This document shows positions 57,284-64,000 of a stretch of DNA of 64,000 nt, in pieces. The stretch spans positions 1 to 64,000 of the forward strand of contig JACIYT010000014.1 of assembly GCA_014359765.1 (NCBI GenBank). Reading direction: 5' to 3'. The notes beneath the pieces were generated by a model. The model was not told the origin of the DNA. It made no database searches and saw nothing but the letters and a program-made list of their open reading frames with translations. The stretch comes from Roseovarius sp. GTDB lineage: Bacteria > Pseudomonadota > Alphaproteobacteria > Rhodobacterales > Rhodobacteraceae. Numbering within the stretch: the stretch's first letter is position 1; the number at the start of each line of letters is the position of its first letter. A program made the translations under genes and the position numbers.

Positions 57284-58106
57284 CCTCTCTCTCCTGCGAG
57301 ATCAGCGAGCGCCGCCTTCAGCACCTGGAAACAGACCTTTGCCGTGTGCTCGTCCGGGGCAAAGCCCGAAATCAGTTGTTGATACGGGTGAATGTAGTTT
57401 CGGAAGTCGCGCAAAACGTGGCCAAATTTCTGCACGTCCGGGCTGAGCAGACCAACCTCGCAAGCCGCATCAATGAAGGCCGCGAGTGCCCAGTCCTGGA
57501 AGGGTCGGATCTTCCCCGTCTTGTCCTTCGGCGCACAGGTGGCTCGGTTGAAAAGGGCCGGTTCGGCTTGCGCTGCGCCGAGGAGCGCCCCTTCAAGGAC
57601 GCTGCCACACAGGAAAATCACCGAAAGATGTGCGCCGGCCTTCAGGGCTTTTCTTGCTTCAGCGATCCGGGCCTCAAGGATTTGTGCAACGCCCGAATTT
57701 ACCGGTAGCCGACTGATGTTCGGGATCTGGAACTCGCGGTCGAGAAATCCCGCCTCGGCGTCGGGAGCAGGGGCGGCCTTCTTGCCGGTCAACCGTGCGA
57801 CGATCTTCCGGCAGCGATCGAGCAAGGCGGCATCCGGGGCCTCGCCCTTCAGTTCCTTGCTGGCGGCGTAGGCCTCGAGCAGCTCCTCCAGAACCCTGCC
57901 CACCAGCGCGTCGGGCTCCCGCTCCCAGAAGGCGCGCAGCTTCTTGGCCTTGGATGTCCCATAGGTCTGATACTTGCGCGAGTGGATATCGACGCCATGG
58001 CGCCGGAAGAACTCGGCGAAGGTGGCGTCGGTGTAGTCGAGCACATAGCCGCCACCCATGCCGAGCAGGCTTTCCAGATACCGCTTGTCGATATCGGAAA
58101 GGCTGC

Positions 58107-58110
<4 letters not shown>
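57280..58110 (-). CDS. HEPN-like / Abi-type accessory protein of the hsd operon
   Basis: 276 aa. N-terminal half MSSLSDIDKRYLESLLGMGGGYVLDYTDATFAEFFRRHGVDI...SKAKKLRAFW resembles AbiJ-type N-terminal domains found beside R-M and toxin genes. C-terminal half is helical, with HLSVIFLCGSVLEGALL and LRDFRNYIHPYQQ; R234-x6-H241 fits the HEPN ribonuclease motif (Rx4-6H). It is commonly embedded in type I R-M loci. Overlaps hsdS and the DUF3800 gene by ATGA each. RNase activity is inference. Confidence 0.65.
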
Positions 58111-59340
<1,230 letters not shown>

Positions 59341-59348
<8 letters not shown>

Positions 59349-60882
59349 CGACGACCACCCCCGCCAGTCGCTCGCGGATGACGCCGGTCAGTCGGTCGGC
59401 CTCGGCGAACTGCTCTTCCAGCTCTGCCTGCAACCCCGCAAAGCGTTCGGGGAAGGGCGTGTCGTCCTCCTCGGCCGCCTCGACGCCGACATAGCGGCCC
59501 GGGGTCAGGACGTGGCCATGGGCCCGCACCGCTTTGAGGCTCGCCGCCTTGCAGAAACCGGGCACGTCCTCGTAGCCTTCGCCCTCGCGCCAGCGGTGGT
59601 AGGTGCCGGCGATCTTCTCGATGTCGTCGTCCGAGAACTCGCGCCGCGTACGGTCCACCATGTGGCCGAGCTTGCGGGCGTCGATGAAGAGGATCTCGCC
59701 CCGCCGGTCGCGCAGGCGCTTGTCGCGCGCGATACCGTTCGACTTGTCGCGGGCAAGAAACCACAGGCAGACCGGGATCTGGGTTGAATAGAAGAGCTGC
59801 CCCGGCAGGGCGACCATGCAGTCGACGACTTCGCCCTCGATCATGTTCTTGCGGATCTCGCCCTCGCCCGATTGCGTGGACGACATGGAGCCGTTGGCCA
59901 GCACCACGCCCGCCGTGCCGGTGGGCGAGAGGTGGTGCAGGATGTGCTGAAGCCAGGCGAAGTTGGCGTTGCCCTTGGGCGGCACGCCATACTTCCAGCG
60001 CGGATCGTCGCGCAGCCGCTCACCGCCCCAGTCGGAGACGTTGAAGGGCGGGTTGGCGAGGATGTAGTCGGCCTTGAGACCGGGGAACTCGTCCTTGTGG
60101 AAGGAGCCTTCGGCGTTCCAGCGGATGTCGGCGTCGATCCCGCGCACGGCAAGGTTCATCCGGCAGAGTCGCCAGGTGGTGTGGTTGCTCTCCTGACCGT
60201 AGATGGCGATGTCGCCGATGCGGCCGCCGTGGGCCTCGACGAAGCTTTCGGACTGCACGAACATGCCGCCCGAGCCACAGCAGGGGTCATAGACGCGGCC
60301 CTTGTAGGGCTGGAGCATCTCGACCATGGTTTTCACGACCGAGCGGGGGGTGTAGAACTCGCCCCCGCGCTTGCCCTCGGAGCCGGCGAATTCCTTGAGG
60401 AAGTATTCGTAGACGCGGCCGAAGAGGTCGCGCTCCTGCCCTTTCTCGGTGCGGGTGGAGATGTTGGCGATGAGGTCGATCAGCTCGCCCAGCATGATTG
60501 CCGAGAGCGCGGGGCGGGCATAGTCCTTGGGCAGCACGCCCTTGAGCGAGGGGTTGTCCTTTTCGATCGCCAGCATGGCGTCGTCGATGAGCTTGCCGAT
60601 GGTGGGCTGTTTGGCGTTGGCCTGCAGGTGGGACCAGCGGGCCTCCTTCGGCACCCAGAAGATGTTGTCGGCGAGGTATTCGTCGCGGTCCTCGGCGCCC
60701 TCGGGGTATTCCGCCATCAGCTCGGCGTGCTTGGCCTCGAAGCTTTCCGAGATGTGGCGCAGGAAGATCAGGCCGAGGACGACGTGCTTGTAGTCCGATG
60801 GCTCCATGTTGCCGCGCAGCTTGTCGGCGGCCTTGAACAGCTCTGCCTCGATGCCCAAGGGGGCGTTGTTGTTCGTTGCCAT
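59341..60882 (-). CDS. hsdM: Type I restriction enzyme, methylase subunit (HsdM)
   Basis: Adenine-N6 DNA methyltransferase subunit. 513 aa. N-terminal HsdM_N helices ([32 protein letters not shown]), AdoMet motif I in [15 protein letters not shown], catalytic NPPF in [15 protein letters not shown], and the [10 protein letters not shown] segment. Its ATG overlaps the stop of the upstream antitoxin gene (TGATG), so the start at 60882 is firm; open frame further upstream belongs to that region. Confidence 0.95.
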
Positions 60883-61064
60883 CACTCCTCGCCTTCCAGT
60901 CGGGATGGGGCGACCTTGTTGCCGGTCAGCCTTTCGTATTCTTCGACGGACAGGACCACCACGACCGGGCGCCCGTGTTTCTCGACCACCACCGGCTCGG
61001 CGCGGGCGAGGTCGATCAGACGGCCGAAGTTGTACTTGGCGTCGCGGGCGGAAAGTGCGGTCAT
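60882..61064 (-). CDS. Phd/YefM-family antitoxin, no toxin partner
   Basis: 60 aa. [21 protein letters not shown] (Phd/YefM N-terminal DNA-binding domain) followed by [24 protein letters not shown], the family signature. The C-terminal toxin-binding tail is very short. No Doc, YoeB or similar toxin lies next to it; hsdM follows with a one-base overlap. It may repress the hsd operon like an autoregulating antitoxin. A palindrome lies 31 bases upstream. Confidence 0.82.
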   Translation of the reverse strand: MTALSARDAKYNFGRLIDLARAEPVVVEKHGRPVVVVLSVEEYERLTGNKVAPSRLEGEE

Positions 61065-61095
61065 GGGTGGTCCTCCCGGCCCAAGAAGTGGCCGA

Positions 61096-61105
61096 AATGG
61101 CCATT
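61096..61105. promoter_or_regulatory. Palindrome upstream of the phd-hsd operon
   Basis: AATGGCCATT is a perfect 10-bp palindrome, with a second TGGCC five bases before it (TGGCCGAAATGGCCA). It sits 32 bases upstream of the antitoxin start, where a Phd-type repressor would bind. A 10-bp palindrome may arise by chance. Confidence 0.3.
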
Positions 61106-61214
61106 GGAATCAATCGGAAATTGAAAGTTGCCGCGCTGTCGGACGTCCAGGAGAGCGGGCAAGCAGGATGGCGTTTATGGATGGACGCGTGCGAAGCTGT
61201 TTGCAAAAGGCCTG

Positions 61215-61598
61215 CTATTCGACCTTGTGAAAAGATGGTTGCTGTGCCTCCCACTCCACCGGAAACCCCTTCAGCAGCCGCCCCAGCGTCACTTCCGGTC
61301 CCTGTCGGCCATCCAGGATCGCCTCGACGATGTCGGGCGCGAGCAGCGTGAGGCGCAACACGCGGGTCAAGTAGGAGGGCACGATGCCCTCGTGCTCGGC
61401 CAGCTCATTGATGGTGTTGAACTCGCCGGATTCCAGCAGCCGCTTCCAGCGGAAGGCGCGGGCCAGCGCCTTGACCAGGGTGTTGTCGGTTCGGCGTTGC
61501 ACCGGCGCGCCGTCGGGCAACTGCACCTCCTTGCGCCCGCCGCGCTTTGCGATGCGGAAAGGGACGTGCAGGGTGATGGTCTCGGGCGCGGGTTTCAT
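61215..61598 (-). CDS. Small HTH-like protein downstream of the recombinase
   Basis: 127 aa, basic. [57 protein letters not shown] looks like a ParB-type helix-turn-helix ([21 protein letters not shown]). Proteins of this kind sit directly after large serine recombinases in many alphaproteobacteria; role unknown, perhaps an accessory factor or regulator. ATG overlaps the recombinase stop (ATGA). Last gene of the cassette. Confidence 0.72.
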   Translation of the reverse strand: MKPAPETITLHVPFRIAKRGGRKEVQLPDGAPVQRRTDNTLVKALARAFRWKRLLESGEFNTINELAEHEGIVPSYLTRVLRLTLLAPDIVEAILDGRQGPEVTLGRLLKGFPVEWEAQQPSFHKVE

Positions 61599-62902
61599 GC
61601 TGCCGCTCCCGTTTCACCGGCCAGCATCTCGCGCGCGAGGCCGCTCAGCCCATCGACGCGCAGCCGAATGTCGAGCCCCTCGGCGCCGATGTCGATGCGT
61701 TCGACCAGCAGCGCCACGATGCGCGCCTGCTCGGCGGGGAAGAGTTCGTCCCACAGCGGGTCGAGTTGCTGCAGGGCCGCGCGGACGTCGGCCTCGGTGA
61801 TGTCGCCGCCCTGCGCCTTCGCGGCCTTCCACGTCCCCGCCACGATCTCCGGCTGGCGGAACACGATGCGGAGCTGGTTGATGACGGCCGCCTCGATCTC
61901 ACCGGCCGGGACGCGGCCGACCGGGCAGGTTCCAGCCCCGTGCTTCAGCACGGTCTGGCTGACATAATAGCGGTAGAGCTTGTCGCCCTTGCGGGTGTGG
62001 GTCGGAGAGAAGGCCGCGCCGTCGGGGCCGTAAAGCAGCCCCTTCAGGAGCGCCGGCGTCTCGGCCCGGGTGCGGGCGGCGCGCTTGCGGGGGCTTTCCT
62101 GCAGGATGGCGTGCACCCGGTCCCACGTTTCGCGGTCGATGATGGCGTCGTGCTCGCCGGGATAGCTCTGCCCCTTGTGCACCGCCTCGCCTATGTAGGC
62201 GCGGTTGTTCAGCATGCGGTACAGGTATTTCTTGTCGATCCGGTTGCCCTTGGGGGTACGCAAACCACGTTTCTCAACCTCGCGGGCCAGTTCCGTGCCC
62301 GACCCGATCTCGAGGAAGCGGGCGAAGATCCAGCGCACATGTTCGGCGCGCTCGTCGTCGATCACCAGTTTGCGGTTCTCGACGCGATAGCCGTAGGGCG
62401 GCACCCCGCCCATCCATATCCCCTTCTTGCGGGAGGCCGCGACCTTGTCGCGGATGCGTTCGGCCGTCACTTCGCGCTCGAACTGGGCGAAGCTGAGCAG
62501 GATGTTCAGCGTCAGCCGACCCATCGAAGTGGTGGTGTTGAAGCTCTGCGTGACCGAGACGAAGGTCACGCCGTTGCGGTCGAACACCTCGACCAGCTTG
62601 GCGAAGTCGGCGAGAGAGCGGCTTAACCGGTCGATCTTGTAGACAACGACCACATCGACCAGCCCGTCCTCAATGTCGGCAATCAGCCGCTGCAGGCCGG
62701 GCCGCTCCAGCGTGCCGCCGGAGATGCCGCCGTCGTCATAGCGGTCGCGCACCAGCACCCATCCCTCGGAGCGCTGGCTGGCGATGTAAGCCTCGCAGGC
62801 CTCGCGCTGCGCGTCGAGCGAGTTGAACTCCTGCTCCAGCCCTTCCTCGGAGGACTTGCGGGTGTAGACAGCGCAGCGGCGCTTGATTTTCACATCGCTC
62901 AT
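61595..62902 (-). CDS. Large serine recombinase
   Basis: 435 aa site-specific recombinase. Resolvase catalytic domain CAVYTRKSSEEGLEQEFNSLDAQREACEAYI with nucleophile Ser about 17, YDDGGISGGTLERPGLQRLIADIE, VYKIDRLSRSLADFAKLVEVF and FEREVTAERIRDK; then a recombinase domain (GVPPYGYRVENRKL...LRTPKGNRIDKKYLYRMLNNRAYIGE) and a zinc-ribbon-like region in which the first Cys pair is reduced (KGLLYGPDG...GTCPVGR). The start at 62902 shares ATGA with the DUF2924 stop. It may move the island; the attachment sites are unknown. Confidence 0.9.
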   Translation of the reverse strand: MSDVKIKRRCAVYTRKSSEEGLEQEFNSLDAQREACEAYIASQRSEGWVLVRDRYDDGGISGGTLERPGLQRLIADIEDGLVDVVVVYKIDRLSRSLADFAKLVEVFDRNGVTFVSVTQSFNTTTSMGRLTLNILLSFAQFEREVTAERIRDKVAASRKKGIWMGGVPPYGYRVENRKLVIDDERAEHVRWIFARFLEIGSGTELAREVEKRGLRTPKGNRIDKKYLYRMLNNRAYIGEAVHKGQSYPGEHDAIIDRETWDRVHAILQESPRKRAARTRAETPALLKGLLYGPDGAAFSPTHTRKGDKLYRYYVSQTVLKHGAGTCPVGRVPAGEIEAAVINQLRIVFRQPEIVAGTWKAAKAQGGDITEADVRAALQQLDPLWDELFPAEQARIVALLVERIDIGAEGLDIRLRVDGLSGLAREMLAGETGAAA

Positions 62903-63348
62903 GCGCGCCTCCGCGATTTCAACCCGAAGAAGACCCAGCCGTTCCAGCGCGTGCCGGTGATCGCACGGGCGATGGCCGACAGTGACTTGTAGGGCCGACC
63001 CTGCCATTCGAAGCCATCGGCGGTGACGGTGACTACATGCTCCACCCCCTGCCATTCGCGGATCAGGCGCGTGCCCGCAATGGGCGTCAGGTCGGCCCGG
63101 ACGCGGCTCTTCTTGCGATCACCGCCGTCCAATTCCTCGCCCAGCCTTTCCAGGCGTTTCACCGTCTCGGGCTTCAGCCCACCGTAGGCGAGTTCCTGTA
63201 TGCGATAGGCCAGCCGGCTTTCGAGATATCGCCGGTTGAAGGGCGGCGGCTCGCTGTCGAACAGCTCGCGCCATTGCGCCTTCAACTCGGGCGTCTTCAT
63301 GGTCTTGAGCGCAGCCAGGCGCGCGGGGATGGGATCGTGCGTGTTCAT
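62899..63348 (-). CDS. DUF2924 protein
   Basis: 149 aa. Blocks MKTPELKAQWRELFDSEPPPFNRRYLESRLAYRIQELAYGGL and the C-terminal RLIREWQGVEHVVTVTADGFEWQGRPYKSLSAIARAITGTRWNGWVFFGL define DUF2924, which is routinely found just before large serine recombinases in alphaproteobacterial genomes. Function unknown; a DNA-bending or directionality role is only a guess. Overlaps genes on both sides by ATGA. Confidence 0.85.
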   Translation of the reverse strand: MNTHDPIPARLAALKTMKTPELKAQWRELFDSEPPPFNRRYLESRLAYRIQELAYGGLKPETVKRLERLGEELDGGDRKKSRVRADLTPIAGTRLIREWQGVEHVVTVTADGFEWQGRPYKSLSAIARAITGTRWNGWVFFGLKSRRRA

Positions 63349-63548
63349 GCGGTCCTCCGGTTGGTTGGACCTGCACTACCGCTCTGGTCGCGTGAGTTGT
63401 GTAGCGGAAATTCTCCCTTCTCCGAAAAGAGTTGCCCGTTCTCCCGCATCCGCAGGCGGACCAGCCCGGCGGCCAGCAGGCGGCAGAGTTCCGCGCGGCG
63501 CTCGGCAGGGGACAGCATGTCGGGTGGCAGGGGATTGGGGCGTTTCAT
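63345..63548 (-). CDS. Small protein at the head of the recombinase cassette
   Basis: 67 aa: MKRPNPLPPDMLSPAERRAELCRLLAAGLVRLRMR followed by a Ser/Gly-rich tail. Short proteins with this ERRAELCRLLA helix precede DUF2924 and the recombinase in many related genomes. Start ATG at 63548 (no strong RBS visible); the frame is open further upstream without family features. Its stop overlaps the DUF2924 start (ATGA). Confidence 0.7.
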   Translation of the reverse strand: MKRPNPLPPDMLSPAERRAELCRLLAAGLVRLRMRENGQLFSEKGEFPLHNSRDQSGSAGPTNRRTA

Positions 63549-63728
63549 GGGATCACGGTGTGCCTTCCTGGGAGATTCCCATGAGAAAAGCCATCCGCGG
63601 CGCCGGGATGGGACGGGTGCCACGCCAAACAGAACGTAATGCGAACATTTTTGCTTGTGCTTCCGACAGCGCGCCACAATTATCTGAGGTTGAGTCGCTG
63701 TCGAGCAGCTATTGGTTGAGGTGAGTTC

Positions 63729-63929
63729 ATGCCCCGCGCCGATTACCCGGAACGATCAGATTGTCAGGCTATCGTCACGCTTGCCCCCCACGCCTCGTCT
63801 GGGCGCGGCTCCGTGCACAATTTGAACGATCGCGACAATGATCTGAGGACAATGCGAGCGACCCCCGCGTTTTGCGGGCGAGTTCTTGCGCGTTCGCATG
63901 GTCGCTATTTCCACTTCCCGGAGACTTGA
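63729..63929 (+). CDS. Small 66-codon ORF, unknown
   Basis: MPRADYPERSDCQAIVTL to HGRYFHFPET, preceded by a good GAGGTGAG Shine-Dalgarno. Its stop is directly followed by the ATG of the next frame. No family recognised; composition is Arg/His/Asp-rich. It is divergent from the recombinase cassette with a 180-base AT-richer promoter region between. Could be a real small gene or a leader ORF. Confidence 0.35.
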   Translation: MPRADYPERSDCQAIVTLAPHASSGRGSVHNLNDRDNDLRTMRATPAFCGRVLARSHGRYFHFPET

Positions 63930-64000
63930 ATGGTACGAACCCCGACCAAGACCTGCCCGAATCTCTCTCGCCTGTTTGCGGAGGCAGAACCCGCGCTCCT
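63930..64000 (+). CDS. Partial CDS at the right edge, unknown
   Basis: Starts MVRTPTKTCPNLSRLFAE and leaves the window after 23 codons. GGAG lies about 7 bases before the ATG, which abuts the stop of the 66-codon ORF, suggesting a two-gene unit. Too short to identify. Confidence 0.45.
   Translation, partial: MVRTPTKTCPNLSRLFAEAEPAL

Overview
The window is high-GC DNA with the gene content of a Rhodobacterales alphaproteobacterium (Paracoccaceae/Roseobacter type). Signs of this are an alphaproteobacterial pst-phoU-phoB block with long PstC/PstA, an opgC-opgG-opgH glucan operon, an RpoH-family sigma factor behind an RpoE-like promoter, a class I PHA synthase behind an FnrL-like site, and a DUF2924/serine-recombinase cassette. 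Most of it is ordinary chromosome. The two ends are accessory DNA.

Layout. 1-7451: what looks like the end of an insertion sequence (leftward transposase start at 60), then a giant Calx-beta/RTX-type protein whose frame opens in the middle of a repeat. 7941-11047: argB (-), rluA (+), ugd (-). 11187-17342: a leftward Pho regulon block, pstS-pstC-pstA-pstB-phoU-phoB, with a Pho-box-like region before pstS and a hairpin between pstS and pstC. 17365-22158: a leftward operon of a radical SAM/SPASM-like protein, a 33-codon ORF that overlaps it by ATGA, and a YnjB-YnjC-YnjD-type ABC importer. 22252-28257: a leftward osmoregulated periplasmic glucan operon (TTC38-like, opgC, opgG/D, opgH). 28469-34999: FnrL-like site, phaC, a P2-type cation ATPase and gabD. 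35014-42342: a DUF1285 gene, divergent from a tightly overlapped MoxR / DUF58 / DUF4159 / membrane-amidotransferase-like set. 42343-51970: housekeeping genes (cobC, cobU, rpoH, chaN, coaBC, dut, a MoeB/ThiF-type gene, an M3 peptidase, a LysE exporter, accA).

52197-64000: tRNA-Ser(GGA) is followed at once by a defence and mobility island. It holds a type I restriction-modification operon read leftward (phd-like antitoxin, hsdM, hsdS, three accessory genes, hsdR) and a leftward recombinase cassette (67-aa protein, DUF2924, large serine recombinase, small HTH-like protein) joined by ATGA overlaps. Between hsdS and hsdR sit a HEPN-like protein, a DUF3800 protein and a small protein that resembles BECR-fold nucleases. 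These are also chained by ATGA overlaps.

The HEPN/DUF3800/nuclease-like trio inside the hsd operon is the best candidate for an under-described system. The radical SAM + 33-aa ORF + importer operon is second. Functions come from family recognition by eye. No search was run.
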